NCBI GenBank assembly: GCA_934045075.1 | Contig: OW203746.1 | Span: 620,001-684,000, forward strand | Direction: 5' to 3' | DNA from: Yponomeuta sedellus | Taxonomy: Eukaryota > Arthropoda > Insecta > Lepidoptera > Yponomeutidae | DNA length: 64,000 bases | Shown: positions 1-10,315 of the stretch, in pieces | Layout: the number at the start of each line of letters is the position of its first letter | How positions within the stretch are numbered: position 1 is the first letter of the stretch | Translations under genes and position numbers: made by a program | The notes under the pieces: model-generated | Seen by the model: only the letters and a program-made list of their open reading frames with translations | Told to the model about the DNA's origin: nothing | Databases searched by the model: none

Positions 1-499
1 AAAAATTAATTTGCGGAAATCCATAATAGCATTAAAATGTCAAAAACCGCCAGGTGGAAAAGTCAGCGATAGCGGAACATCTTCTTGAATCAAGATCAAA
101 CCACTGGATAGAATTGCACAAACCATCGGTGCTTTCCAACGATCGCCATTATTATAGCCGAATTGTGCGTGAAGCGGTTGAAATTAAGAAACACAAAAAT
201 TTTAATCGGGAATGACGTTTCAAACTGTCGCAAACGTGGGATCCGGTCATCAAGATTCGTTCGAGTGGAAAAAAGTCGCATGGCTTATCGTCCGACATTG
301 TCAGTGTAGTGTGTCGCAACCCTAATAGTGCTTTGTGATAGCTGATTGACGGTAGCCTGAAACCTCATCAGCCGAAGATGCGAACGGGTGCCAGCCATCA
401 CTATTCTCGTGACCACGATGACTGTAACGTCGTCGAAACGTCGAGGTAAAATAGCAATAAATTACTACGCGATTAAGCCCCGAAAATATTCTAACTAAG
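1..499 (+). mobile_element. Penelope-like element PLE-A, 3' end (degenerate GIY-YIG C-terminus and 3' UTR)
   Basis: Reading + from about base 39, the frame gives residues typical of the C-terminal end of Penelope-like retroelement proteins: EKSAIAEHLLE, then VREAVEIKKHKNFNRE. This resembles the better preserved PLE-B copies (IREAIEIRRHPNFNRD). The frame is broken: a TGA at 212-214 replaces the Cys codon seen in the 51-kb copy, and there is a 1-base insertion near 240. The 3' UTR (about 340-499) contains GACCAC, a hairpin and GAAACGTC at 410-456 and ends at AAAATATTCTAACTA. The same 3' UTR recurs at 36.1 kb (+) and 51.1 kb (-). The element is cut by the window edge or 5' truncated. It is non-functional. 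Confidence 0.75.
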
Positions 500-501
500 C
501 A

Positions 502-757
502 TTAAAATGTGAAAATTACTTTACTAAATTTCGCCAAAAATCCCAAAAGCAAGACTTGCACTTGTGAGCCTGAGGATGCCTCGTGTTAGAGGCGAAACGC
601 GTCGCGTGCTTTCTCACACAAGTATTGGTGTCGGTGGTGGTGTGTTCGTATCTTGCTTCTGCTTGAAAAAGTGGGAGGGAGGACGGTGCGTTAACTAACC
701 ACATGGTGCTTGTGGGATTATTGGCGGAATTTCGCAAAGTAATTTTCACATTTTAAT
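502..757. mobile_element. Foldback MITE (MITE-2), ~255 bp, complete
   Basis: About 50 bp at the left end, starting ATTAAAATGTGAAAATTAC, is repeated in inverted orientation at the right end (GTAATTTTCACATTTTAAT at 738-756), with a few mismatches. The inner part is GC-rich and unrelated to the flanks. A right-hand portion of the same family lies at 9975-10092. It lies directly against the PLE-A end. No coding capacity. The target duplication is unclear. Confidence 0.65.
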
Positions 758-1711
758 ACTTACAAAAAAACCATTGATCACATAGTTTACGAATGTGAAT
801 CGACCAAGTACCATGCATGGGCTGAAAGATGATTCATAAACCTCCCTAGCTTCTCGGCTACGTATCTTGATAATTGTAAATTTTGACCTAAAATATTTGA
901 CCAATATTTGTATTATGATTCATTATAAACGCATAGTATCTAGTTATAAGGCCAATCAAAATGTTCCGATAAAAAAAATACGAAGTCGTCATTAGTAAGC
1001 CCTCTCTCGCACGCCGACCCTAAAATTAACTCACCTAATACTTATTCGATAAAGCAATCATGTAGCTCAATTAGTTACCTAATAAAAGGCAGCTCTGTAC
1101 GGCGCGGCGGGCGACCTAAGTCCACATGGGAAACGAGACAAGCGCCTGCCAAAAGCGATGTAGCAACGTACCGCGCGGGCGCAACATCGACTAAGTTGGA
1201 AATCCCAGGCGCAAACAAATTTGTTGTCGACGTTTTTGCATGTGGTCTTCATAACGTGGCTATGGGGATGTTTGAATTGGATGGATGAAAAAAACCATTC
1301 AGCTGATATTGCGGAAACGTACCTACATTGTCTTGAGTTTACTGGTTGGTTTGCGCCGAATACGGCTGTACTTAATCGAAAATAAAAACTGACCTTTATT
1401 TATCTAGCAAATCTTTTATAACACGACTTTGTCACATGCTTTAGAGAATTCCTTAGAGACGTGGTTTCTACGCTTTCAATCTTGTTACATCTATGACCTT
1501 TTAGGGAAACAGATTTCCCAAAAATATTGGCAGCAAAGAAAAAAGGAAAAATGTCGACCAATTTGATGGATGAAAGAAAATCATTCTTATTGGCTGACAA
1601 TAACGTTGTGAAAGTGAACACACCTACAAAGTAATAGATTTCTGTTTAGAAAATAAAATACTGAATAAATTCCCTGGTTTTTAATATTTATATTGATGGA
1701 GTTCACATTAT
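758..1711. other. No recognised feature
   Basis: About 950 bases of AT-rich DNA with a GC-richer patch at 1095-1180. I see no convincing coding region, RNA gene or repeat family from elsewhere in the window. A 73-codon open frame on the minus strand at 1400-1621 has no recognisable motif and I do not call it. Confidence 0.4.
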
Positions 1712-2096
1712 TATACAATTTTTATTTTTAATGCACTAACCCGAGCTAAGGACAAATTTAAAAACCTATTTAGAGGCTAAAAATTTCACCCATGCCGGGA
1801 TTCGAACCCGCAACCTCTGGCTAACCGTGCCAGCGCTCTCCCAACTGAGCTAATGGGCAACTTACCGGCATCATTGAAATTTCGAACCTCTTTACAATAC
1901 TCTCTGTATTACGTACAGGCAGCAACATCTGGCTGAAGTAAATTGCATCACTTGCACTACCGAGTACCTTACTTTGCAGTTTAGGTTTTACATAGGAATG
2001 ATATCGCTGTACGCAAATGACTATATTCTTTTTTTCTTTTTTTTAATGCAATAACCCGTGCTAAGGACAATGTAGAAAAAACCTATTTAGAGGCTA
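1712..2096 (-). mobile_element. SINE-A, tandem minus-strand copies (one full unit, one truncated)
   Basis: The tail TTTTTATTTTTAATGC comes first, then AAAAACCTATTTAGAGGC and the inverse of a tRNA-like head with B-box (GGGATTCGAACCCGC), then the 5' body (TTACGTACAGGCAGC). A second tail begins near 2035, so another unit follows head-to-tail and is cut at 2096. Confidence 0.75.
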
Positions 2097-2175
2097 AAAT
2101 TGGATTGGATTGTAAATTTCAAGCGTTGAACGCACATTGCAACAAGATCACGTTGTTATAAATGAAAAGGTCTTT

Positions 2176-2246
2176 TTACATGCCGGGACTCGAACCCACC
2201 AACTCCAGAAGGTAAGGCCGGTGTTCTACCGCTCCCTTACCACCCT
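2176..2246 (-). mobile_element. SINE-D tRNA-like head fragment
   Basis: The inverse reads GGGAGCGGTAGAACACCGG then GGTTCGAGTCCCGGCATGT, a tRNA-like A box and B box. It is close to heads at 30970-31050 and 56462-56545. It abuts the 5S-derived SINE. Confidence 0.5.
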
Positions 2247-2470
2247 TCGTTATCAACCCTTGTATTCCCCCACTGCTGGGGCACGGGTCTCTTCCTGCAT
2301 CGCAGGAAGGTTAGGCCATACTCCACCACGGGGGCCAAGTCCGGGTTGGTGGAGGATTGTAAGACAGTGGCGGGCCTTACTGTTAGACGTTATCAAGCCG
2401 CCCATAAGGCCTTTGACATGGCTTAACGACTTAGCGTGCCTTGCGAAGCACCCTACCGCTCTTTATACGT
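2225..2470 (-). mobile_element. SINE-5S (5S rRNA-derived SINE), 5'-truncated minus copy
   Basis: Matches the family body (CACTGCTGGGGCACGGGTCT, then GGTTGGTGGAGGATTGTAAG, then CTTGCGAAGCAC). This copy lacks the 5S-like head. Confidence 0.75.
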
Positions 2471-2699
2471 AAAGTTTAATACACGCAAGCGAGTATAGGT
2501 TTTCTGGAATGCTACTTTCATTAAGCACGCCCGCATTGCAAGTTGCTCTATTCATCTGCTTAACTCTCCGGTTGTGACGAGAAATTTAGTGGAGCAGACT
2601 TGAGCAGTCTCGTTCAATTTACCTGCCTGCTCCTTCTCAATGGGAGACTGGACAGGCATCCTAAATAAGGGCCAATGATTCGATTTCTTGATCGGCTGA

Positions 2700-2862
2700 A
2701 GCGGTTCCGCCGTCACTTTGGTAATTGGTGATTAAGTCCGGTATTGATTAGCTCCGACTTCTGCACGTCTTTTGCCGTGAAGCGAGCCGGACAGAGCGCT
2801 ATGGCGCTCATTACCGAAGGGCTATGTCCAGCAGTGGACTAGTATAGCCTGACGACGACGAG
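2700..2862 (+). mobile_element. Rep-G / LINE 3'-end fragment
   Basis: The end AGCGCTATGGCGCTCATTAC followed by GGGCTATGTCCAGCAGTGGA and TATAGCCTGA matches the LINE-like 3' ends at 15895-16062, 25893-26130 (minus) and 33180-33360. It finishes with a short GAC triplet tail. The region before 2700 is not recognised. Confidence 0.5.
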
Positions 2863-3121
2863 CCATTCATTAATTAAGAACCAATTTAGGACAACTTTAA
2901 TTACTTTAGCTCCCCAGACTATAAACAAAAAATAAAGGAAAAAAGCTATAAATGAGATACGATAGCGGTGGTGGTAGTTGGCCTCTCATTCGTTAGGTCT
3001 TGAGTTCGATACCGTTGTTTTCTAAGTTACTTACACTTTAACAAAGATTTGTAGTAACAATTATGGCGCCTAGAAGGACGATCGATTTAAGGTTGTTTGC
3101 ACGTAGAATTGAAGGAAATGA

Positions 3122-3247
3122 AATAATTATAATTACTTCCACACAACACAAACTTTTACCTACTGTAGGCCCAAACTGGGATATCCTGTCTTAGGATGGT
3201 AACATCGACATCACAAGGACATGACAAGGACATCACAAACATCACCC
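3122..3247 (-). mobile_element. SINE-F fragment
   Basis: CACACAACACAAACTTTTAC followed by CCAAACTGGGATATCCTG and a CATCACAAACAT end. The same order occurs at 33440-33530, so this is a diverged minus-strand copy of that tRNA-headed SINE. Confidence 0.4.
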
Positions 3248-3249
3248 TT

Positions 3250-3765
3250 ATTCAACACATTCATTAAATTACCTTTTTCTGTAATGCATTAAATTGATAT
3301 AATGGATTTAAATTTAATTGATATTTTCGCGGCACACTACACTCATTCAAAAATTCAGTTACTAGGCTGAAAGTTCATATTCATTTATTGCATTGTCATG
3401 TCTCATTACAGTTCGTATTTGTAATTTTAAAAGTAGGTACATGACACCCTGTAAGGGCACTACAATAATATTAAAACATATTAAAACAACAGTATTTAAA
3501 CGTAGTAGGTGTAACATTGAGCCTTAAATTATTCATCTATATTATCCAGTATCTTCATGCAGAAACATTATCATCATATATTATAGTATTGTTAGAATAT
3601 TATGTATGTACATTTAGGCAAAAAACAGTGTAAATATCAAAATACATTATTTATGTTGGCCTCGGCAACGTATATTTGAATCACTCGAAAAACTCATGTA
3701 GTGAATAATAGCATTTTTGGACCAGGTACTTATTAAGTGCATTTTTAAATAGTTTATTTCTATTT
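3250..3765. other. No recognised feature, AT-rich
   Basis: Roughly 500 bases of very AT-rich sequence without repeats shared in the window and without a coding signal I can support. Confidence 0.4.
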
Positions 3766-4037
3766 ATGTCTTTTGTTTGTGTTGGTCAGGAGTTAAAAAC
3801 TTTTGCTGCCATTGTGAGAGGACCAGAGTTGACCATTTCTAATTTCGCTGTACTTGTGGCTGTTCGCAGTTCGCTGACTAATTTGTTACCTGCAGTTCTA
3901 TTGTTGCTTAAATTTGGTAAGCCTTGCAAGTTATTTTTCAAGGGATTTGTAAAATATTTTTATACTTTCTACTTCTACAAGTGTTCATATTTTTGTTAAG
4001 ACTGTTTGTTTTCGTATAAATAAACAAAAAAAAAAAA
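3766..4037 (+). mobile_element. Possible retroposed 3' end with poly(A), unassigned
   Basis: A 77-codon open frame (3766-3999) is followed by AATAAA and a run of 14 A at about 4024-4037. The A-run after a poly(A) signal suggests a retroposed transcript end or LINE tail. The predicted peptide (VRGPELTISNFAVLVAVRSS) has no motif I know, so I do not call it a gene. Confidence 0.25.
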
Positions 4038-4595
4038 AATAAAAACTGAATCTAGTCGTGCTCTAGAATACTTCTGATTGTTGGATTGTTACCGGATAAA
4101 CTTGCTAAGCTTTCCGGTTATAGTCCAATATCGTGTAGTACTTACGATAGTTTTAGTTCAAAAACTCTTCATTGTCCCAATATCGAGAGCTAGCTACCAC
4201 AAGCATACTTTATGCTTGGGGTGACTCCGAATTTCTACGCGACCGCAAAGCAAACATCTCGATAAAACACTTGTAGTACGTTCTGTTCAAACCTTAATAA
4301 GGCCACGGGTTTTTTGGAGCGTGATCAGCTACCTACCTAATTAAGATTTCCACCGCAAAGGTATTCGGGACCCCGAACAAACAAGCCCAAAAAGTCGATA
4401 CCTACCCCTCCAATATTACGCATACCTCATCTACCTAAGGACATGCGCTAATGTTTACCGACCTTTCGGATTCGTAGCACCCCTCACAAGTTGCCGAGTT
4501 TATTTAATTTAGGTTTATAGTTTAGTATTCGTGCATTGTCCTTTTCATTTTGTCTTTTCCGTAAGTCTCTATATAGGTAGGTACACAATATTGTA

Positions 4596-4683
4596 TTTAT
4601 GCCACACCTGGCAATAAAGTGGCTTTTTCCGCACGCTGCGCGTACGGAAAAAGCCGCTTTCTGGCCAAGTGTAGACATAAAAA
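4596..4683. repeat. 88-bp near-perfect foldback
   Basis: Arms of about 42 bases (TTTATGCCACACCTGGC ... GTGGCTTTTTCCG and CGGAAAAAGCCGC ... GTAGACATAAA) are inverted copies, with only a few bases between them. Possible small MITE or RNA hairpin. Two short open frames over it are by-products of the symmetry. Confidence 0.7.
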
Positions 4684-4804
4684 GATGTACACAACACGGG
4701 ATGTAATAAAGAAAGCTCTCGATCGCATATTTACGTCCCTCACTTGCAGCTCGGGCCGCAAACTTCTGCGATCTCGGCCTTTCTTTGTATTACCACCCTA
4801 GTTG

Positions 4805-5006
4805 TGTAATGTACTATTATATTTGCACCGACTACCCGTCTCTTATTTCCTCCAGCAACTTTCCGTCGTAAGGTTGTCTGGAAGAAGATCGCCTTTGTAC
4901 AAATATGCTTATTGTGCAATAAAGAATTTTCTAATCTAATCTAATGTTTTATAATATGTGCTCTGGTGTACAATAAAGAATATTCTTATCTTATCTTATC
5001 TTATAG
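4805..5006 (+). mobile_element. L-tail: LINE 3' UTR-like repeats ending in (TCTAA)n and (TCTTA)n
   Basis: TTCCTCCAGCAACTTTCCG then GTTGTCTGGAAGA, CAATAAAGAATTTTC and a TAATC tail. A second shorter copy follows at 4945-5005 with a TTATC tail. This 3' UTR type recurs at 7555-7700, 21385-21545, 25240-25420, 27180-27245 and 61800-61960. It is typical of Jockey/CR1-like LINEs of Lepidoptera; the clade is my inference. Confidence 0.6.
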
Positions 5007-5111
5007 TTACCGGTCACTCTACTAATACTAACAACTCTTATTACATCACAGGGCATCGTCTGATGAAGTCTGTATCAGTTTGAACGACGATAGAGGCATC
5101 ATTTTCTTGAT

Positions 5112-5449
5112 CATTGGCCCGAGTTATTGGAATTAATCACTTGGGTTAAGCAACAAAAGGCACGGTCAGGTGCTGGATAGGTGACCATCCAGAGACTATC
5201 GCTAATGGTTTTTTCCCCGAGCGGTTTCGAGCTTCGCAAGGCACGTTAAGCCGTTGATGCTGGCTGTCATGTTGGCAGTCGTTAAGCCATGTCAGACGCC
5301 GTTTGGGCGGCTTGATAACTTCTGGCAGTAAGGCCCACCACTATATTACAGTCATCCACCAACCCGGGACTTGGCCCCCGCGGTGGAATATGGATCCAGG
5401 AAGAGACTCGTGCCTCCGCAGTGGGGACATACAAAGGGTTGATATCACC
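5112..5449 (+). mobile_element. SINE-5S, near full length
   Basis: The head GGTTAAGCAACAAAAGGC followed by GGTCAGGTGCTGGATAGGTG matches the internal control region of 5S rRNA genes (box A-like AAGCAAC..., box C-like GGATGGGTGACC). The shared body follows, ending at GTGGGGACATACAAAGGGTT near 5440. Minor substitutions. The orientation is set by the 5S-like head. Confidence 0.75.
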
Positions 5450-5454
5450 AAAGC

Positions 5455-5974
5455 TTATCTATTAAGGCAGAGTTGCGCCGAATCGAATATGTTCCGTGGG
5501 CGATTCGGTTTGGGACGTCGCTAATAGAAACAGTTGTATTTTCAATCTATAGCTGTCCATATAGCAATCTATAGGATTAGCGGGCGACCTAGGCCCAGAA
5601 TATGTTCTTAGAATGTCAATGATATTTAAGCATTATTAAATCTGTAGTGCTCAATCAAGACTGACTAAAATGTCGAAGGACTGATATCTATAAGTAGCTT
5701 AAACTAGATTACATGTCTGACACTACATACCTTGACCAACATGACTAGTCTTATCTCACAGCGTCACAGGAAACATACGAATCGCGTATGAGATGCTGGA
5801 CTTCTACAGACAGGCGCGAGTTTGTCGGAGTTTCACCGACCTAATTTTGACAGCAGATAGTGCGGTTAGCTGGTGTGAGGCGGTAGTTTACGTGTTGGTT
5901 AGGTTACAGTGTTGGGCGACTTGGCAAGTGAGACGCCAATTAATACAATGTATACGAGCAGTGGATACTGTACA
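5455..5974. other. No recognised feature
   Basis: About 500 bases without a repeat family or coding signal I can support. A 63-codon open frame begins inside it at 5793 and runs into the MITE. Confidence 0.35.
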
Positions 5975-6283
5975 GAGTGCTTAGTGCGAGTTTGAGAGAT
6001 CCAATCGAATAACTTTACTACCGCGTTAATCGAGCATCGCGTAGTGAGTATGAGTAAGTTAACCGTTCGAACTGGCAAAACGCTATCACAGTACAACTCG
6101 CACTCGCGTTTATTCGTGTTTTGGCTGGTAAACGTGTTCACTTTTCAACGTAAACCATTACAACTCGCACTCAGCAATTTTAATTCCCATACTTGTCGCT
6201 AGGTGACGCTTCCTCGATGCCATAGAAATATGAGTTTACGTTAACGCGATCGAGTAGTTAAAAAACTCGCACTAAGCACTCTG
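5974..6283. mobile_element. MITE-1 copy 1, ~310 bp with ~20-bp TIRs
   Basis: Left end CAGAGTGCTTAGTGCGAGTT, right end its inverse AACTCGCACTAAGCACTCTG. A second copy of about 95% identity by eye lies at 8069-8384. ACAACTCGCACTC motifs recur internally. No coding capacity. Confidence 0.8.
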
Positions 6284-6335
6284 GTAAAGTACGTTGAAAG
6301 TAGAGCCACGCCGACTCTACAGTATATTTATCCTT

Positions 6336-6414
6336 TTTTAAAAACCTATTTAGAGGCTAAAATTCCACCCATGCCGAGACTCGCACCCGCGACCTCTGGC
6401 TAACCGTGCCAGAC
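6336..6414 (-). mobile_element. SINE-A fragment with 11-bp target duplication
   Basis: A 79-bp minus copy (tail plus 3' half of the tRNA-like head) flanked by TATTTATCCTT at 6325-6335 and 6415-6425. The 5' end is truncated. Confidence 0.8.
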
Positions 6415-6426
6415 TATTTATCCTTA

Positions 6427-6885
6427 CTTGTTAAATACAAATACTTTATTTGTGAAATATGGGTTGGTACAAACATTGCAATGCGTACAGGTGTAGGTAA
6501 AAACACTTTTGGGTGCTCCATAGTTAAATTGCGGCGTACAAATATAGGAAACAAAATTATATACAATGTCAAAAAAAAAATATTAGCTTCATGGCACTTT
6601 GTAATTGGTCAATAATTAGTTTATACAAATTATACAATTATTACACAGTTCATAGCATTATTAAATTAAATTAAAGGTGTCAAATTTAGTCAACAAGATT
6701 CTATCGACAAAGAAAGACTTGGTCGAAAACTGCCATATTCTTATAAATGAAGTAATCCGGGACACTATTTTACATAACACGCTGCCAAATTAAGAAACAG
6801 AATTCATGATCTTGTGAGAAAATATATTTTTATGCCATGAAATGTAAATTTTGAGGTTAGAGTCTTGTTTACTAAATTGGGCAAG
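6427..6885. other. No recognised feature
   Basis: AT-rich DNA. A 69-codon open frame at 6406-6615 has no recognisable motif and overlaps the SINE boundary. Confidence 0.35.
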
Positions 6886-6896
6886 TAAGGATAAAT

Positions 6897-7078
6897 CGAT
6901 TATATTCTTTTTAATGCACTAACCCGTGCTAAGCACAATATTCACAAACCTATTTAGAGGCTAAAAATTCCACATATGCCGGGACTCGATCCCGCAACCT
7001 CAGGTACGGTTAGCCAGAGGTCGCGGGTTCGAGTCCCGGCACGGGTGGAATTTTTAGCCTATAAATAGGTTTAAAAAA
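6897..7078. mobile_element. SINE-A inverted dimer with 11-bp target duplication
   Basis: A minus half-copy (tail TTCTTTTTAATGC through AACCTCAGG) is joined to a plus half-copy (AGCCAGAGGTCGCGGGTTCG through AATAGGTTT). Both ends therefore carry the element tail. TAAGGATAAAT flanks it at 6886-6896 and 7079-7089, so it inserted as one unit. Confidence 0.85.
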
Positions 7079-7554
7079 TAAGGATAAATTGACTGAACAT
7101 ATGCTATGCGAGTGACGCGACGTCGAATTTGACCATTACTTCGAATTTGACCATGACAATCGAATTTGATTTGTGTCCTTATCCTTATCACTTTATTATT
7201 CGTAAAGAGTATTTGGCACCATTTCCGTTGTCACTTAATTATACATCAAAAGGGTCTACTTGCGATTATCTAACGGTATTATTAAGGGCACACTTTTACT
7301 ACGCTTACTGACTGTTCTCGACACTTTAGTCTACCCGTGACCACGTCGGGAATGAAGGCGATTCGCCCCTTTTAATATTAACTATGTATGAGCATCGCCA
7401 GTCATTAAAAAATGCTGCTTTTACTTCTCAAGGAGTACTGTTCTGTACAATATCTGAAACGAACTCTAGAGAGAGCAAGTGAACAAACCTCTAGTTTAAT
7501 ATGATTTGGGAAAAATGGTCTAAGTGGAGATTTTTCGTTGCCTTCAATATAAGA

Positions 7555-7700
7555 TAAGGATATTCTTTATTGTACACTGGGAAAAAACAACAACTACAAC
7601 ATAAATAAACTACAAGGGTACATAGTACTATTGGCGTTCTTGTAGCTAATTTCTTTCAGACAACCTTCCGCTGGAAAGTTGCTAAAGGAAATTAGAAAAA
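7555..7700 (-). mobile_element. L-tail fragment (minus)
   Basis: The inverse of the AATAAAGAATATTC tail comes first (GATAAGGATATTCTTTATTG), then TTCTTTCAGACAACCTTCCG. A second partial minus copy follows at about 7750-7850 (CAAAGGCGAGCTTATTAAG). Confidence 0.5.
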
Positions 7701-7961
7701 TGGGTAGCGAGTGCAAATATAAAGTCACTGATCTAAACTAATTGAGATATAATTATACTTTATTGCAAACGAAACATTAAAAAGGACATTTCATAAGAAA
7801 TAACACGTACAAAGGCGAGCTTATTAAGAGATTTCCTCCAGCAAACCTTGGGAAGCCGGAGCAGCAGTAAAAAACGGGTCTATATTATCAGTTTACTTTT
7901 AACTCACATGTTACGAGAAAACAAAATCCAGAAGATGAATACCGATTAGTACTGTATAAGT

Positions 7962-8400
7962 AGATAGATAGATAGACACTTTATTGTACATAAAAATGGA
8001 AATTACACAGATATTTCTTAACCTAAGAGTACAGACGGCGGCCGTATCACTAAAAGTGATCTCTTTCAGAGTGCTTAGTGCGAGTTTGACAGATCCAATC
8101 GAATAACTTTACTACCGCGTTAATCGAGCATTGAGTAGTGAGTATGAGTAAGTTAACCGTTCGAACTGGCAAAACGCTGTCACAGTACAACTCGCACTCG
8201 CGTTTATTCGTGTTTTGGCTGGTAAACGTGTTCCCTTCTCAAGGTAAACCATTACAACTCGCACTCAGCAATTTTAATTTCCATACTTGTCGCTAGGTGG
8301 CGCTTCCTCGATACCATAGAAATATGAGTTTACGTTAACGCGATCGAGTAGTTAAAAAACTCGCACTAAGCCCTCAGACAACCAAATTGAGATAGGTATT
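7962..8400 (-). mobile_element. GATA-tailed LINE 3' end interrupted by MITE-1
   Basis: A (TAGA)n tract, then CACTTTATTGTACATAAAAA and GGAAATTACACAGATATTTC. The sequence is broken at 8069 by MITE-1 and resumes as CAGACAACCAAATTGAG. The same tail type occurs at 27757-27830, 31115-31190 and 40995-41085. Confidence 0.55.
8069..8384. mobile_element. MITE-1 copy 2
   Basis: Close copy of 5974-6283, inserted in the LINE tail. The left TIR starts CAGAGTGCTTAGTGCGAGTT; the right one ends CACTAAGCCCTCAG, so one TIR position has changed. Confidence 0.8.
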
Positions 8401-8639
8401 GTGTTTGTGTGTAAATAAAAAGTGTAGAAAAACATGAAAAAATATGGAAAAGCGGTAAATGGGTCCTTTTAGTAATAGTAGACTACGAGTGAGTCAATTA
8501 GGTTACTGGTTTTCGACTAATTGAGATATGTCGGTTTACTTTTGAGTCTAGCAGTAGAAACACCGCCGTCCATTAAGCCCACGTCCCGCGCGCATTATTG
8601 ATGAGTTTGCCAACTACCCGCCGATAACAGCGGCCACTC

Positions 8640-9335
8640 CGACCCGGAGTACAGGCGACGGCACATCATTCTATACATCCACGCCAGTGTTATTATCGTC
8701 TGGGTTGCCGTATCTAAAACCTCAAACTGTCGTATTTATGAAATAAAATCGCAGATCTGCCGTATTATATTTTAATAAAATAATTAGTGATTGAAACACA
8801 AAAATTATAAGTACATTTTCACCTTTATGAATATTTTTCTTTGCTTTTCATTTTAATAAGCATATCTCCTGACATCTGAAATTTTGTGCAACCTGATGCC
8901 TTGATTGCCTAGATTTCGAATAGCTTGTTTAGCTAAGAGTAGTATATATAAAAGTGATAGCATGAGACATCTAGTTCAATTTATGTCAGCAGGAAAATTG
9001 TCTTTGGGAAATCCTGGGAATCGGACACGTAGTAAATTTGAATGAAACGAAACGTAATTCATTTATTTAAATTTTTTACGTTTCGGTTGTAGTATTTTTT
9101 GTTTTAAGCTTACGAGCACGTTGGACTTGAATTGCCGTATTATATGATACGGTAGTCGAAATCCTGCCGTATACCGTATAATTGAAAAAACATCTATGAA
9201 TTACCGTATATTATGGCAATTGCCGTATCAATAATAAAATAACACTGATCCACGCACTCAGCTCCATCGTATTACGGGCGACTTTGCGACTAAAATGTAT
9301 AGGGCGATGTGCTGTCGACTGTACTGGCGCGGAGG
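8640..9335. repeat. Older inverted repeat split by the hAT element
   Basis: GTACAGGCGACGGCACATCA (8650-8669) and its diverged inverse, GGCGATGTGCTGTCGACTGT near 9302-9321, flank the hAT insertion. They look like the TIRs of an older small element into which the hAT element jumped. Confidence 0.5.
8685..9247. mobile_element. Non-autonomous hAT-like transposon, 563 bp, with 8-bp target duplication
   Basis: The ends are CAGTGTTATT and AATAACACTG. ATCCACGC flanks both sides (8677-8684 and 9248-9255); an 8-bp duplication and CAGTG ends are hallmarks of the hAT superfamily. Many CCGTAT motifs in both orientations cluster near both ends, as hAT subterminal transposase sites do. There is no transposase frame, so it must have been moved in trans. 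Confidence 0.85.
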
Positions 9336-9529
9336 TGTAGGGTCACAGAAACATAAATGAACACAGACCACAGAAAAATCAATAAACCAACGGTAATAAT
9401 GGTTTGATTCTATCAACAGTGAATATTGTTTTGTAAAGAGTGAATTCTTCTTTTAAAACGGTCCGAAGCACTTTAGTTACTTGCACCACTTAACGTAGAA
9501 CACGAGCGAATGCACAATGTTATTTAGGA

Positions 9530-9826
9530 GCACTCCATAAGAATATTCGTTATTGTTCACTGGAAAAAACAACAAATAAAATAATTACAAAGTACATCGT
9601 ACAATTGGCGGCCTTATATATCGTCAACACATTATGTCCCCACCGAGAGGCAAGGGTCTCTTCCCTAAGGACGGTATAGGCCATACTCCACTACGGGGGC
9701 CAAGTCTGGATTGGTGGAGACTTGAAAGAACAAGTGGCGGGTCTTACAGTTTTCAAGCCACCCGGGGCCTCTGACTGTCGGCCTTACTGCTAAAAGCAAT
9801 TTCTTCCAGACAACCAAAGGCTCGGC
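9530..9826 (-). mobile_element. L-tail fragment interrupted by a 5S-SINE piece
   Basis: GAATATTCGTTATTGTTCAC then CAATTGGCGGCCTTATA; it resumes at about 9777 as GGCCTTACTGCTAAAAGC and TTCTTCCAGACAACC. The inner part (9626-9776) belongs to SINE-5S. Confidence 0.5.
9626..9776 (-). mobile_element. SINE-5S fragment
   Basis: ATGTCCCCACCGAGAGGCAA then CTCCACTACGGGGGCCAAGT and GGTGGAGACTTG match the 3' half of the family. Confidence 0.65.
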
Positions 9827-9844
9827 CTTTGGTTGTTTGGCTTT

Positions 9845-9960
9845 GGCCTCTGGCACGGATAGCCAGAGGTCGCGGGTTCGAATCCCGCCATGGGTGGAAT
9901 TTTTAGCCTCTAAATAGGTTTTTAAATTTGTCCTTAGCACGGGTTAGTGCATTAAAAATA
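9845..9960 (+). mobile_element. SINE-A, 5'-truncated plus copy
   Basis: Starts inside the anticodon arm (CTCTGGCACGGATAGCC), then the B-box and full tail ending AAAAATAGTATA. AACCAAA occurs on both sides, a possible 7-bp duplication. A perfect 10-bp-arm palindrome (AACCAAAGGC / GCCTTTGGTT) sits at the left boundary. Confidence 0.75.
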
Positions 9961-9974
9961 AAAATAGTATAACC

Positions 9975-10092
9975 AAATGGTTCGTGGTGTGTTCGTGTCT
10001 AAGTGGGAGGGAGGGCGGTGCATTAACTAACCGCATGTTGCTTGTGGGATTTTTGGCGGAATTCAGCAAACAATTTTCATATTTTAATGCTC
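9975..10092. mobile_element. MITE-2 right-end fragment
   Basis: GTGGGAGGGAGGGCGGTGCA then GGGATTTTTGGCGGAATTC and CATATTTTAATGC match the right part of the element at 502-757. Confidence 0.6.
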
Positions 10093-10315
10093 TGTACGTA
10101 AACACGTTCAGCCGGGAGAACAAATGAAACATTTACGGCTTTTCTAAACTTTGATTTCAAACAAAAACAGTCGCCCTTCGGTCGTATATTCTAATAGTTT
10201 TCGCAGCGGCTTTAGCTAATACACTAACATTGAACAAGACTAGCAAAGGACCGACCGTGAAGAAGAACTGTTGGGCCCATGCCCAAGCCCAACAGTGGGC
10301 TTTGTACATGAGCTG

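Noticed and set aside
3766..3999. Small gene with poly(A) signal
   Set aside because: The frame has no known motif and no codon signal. AATAAA plus an A-run fits a retroposed tail better.
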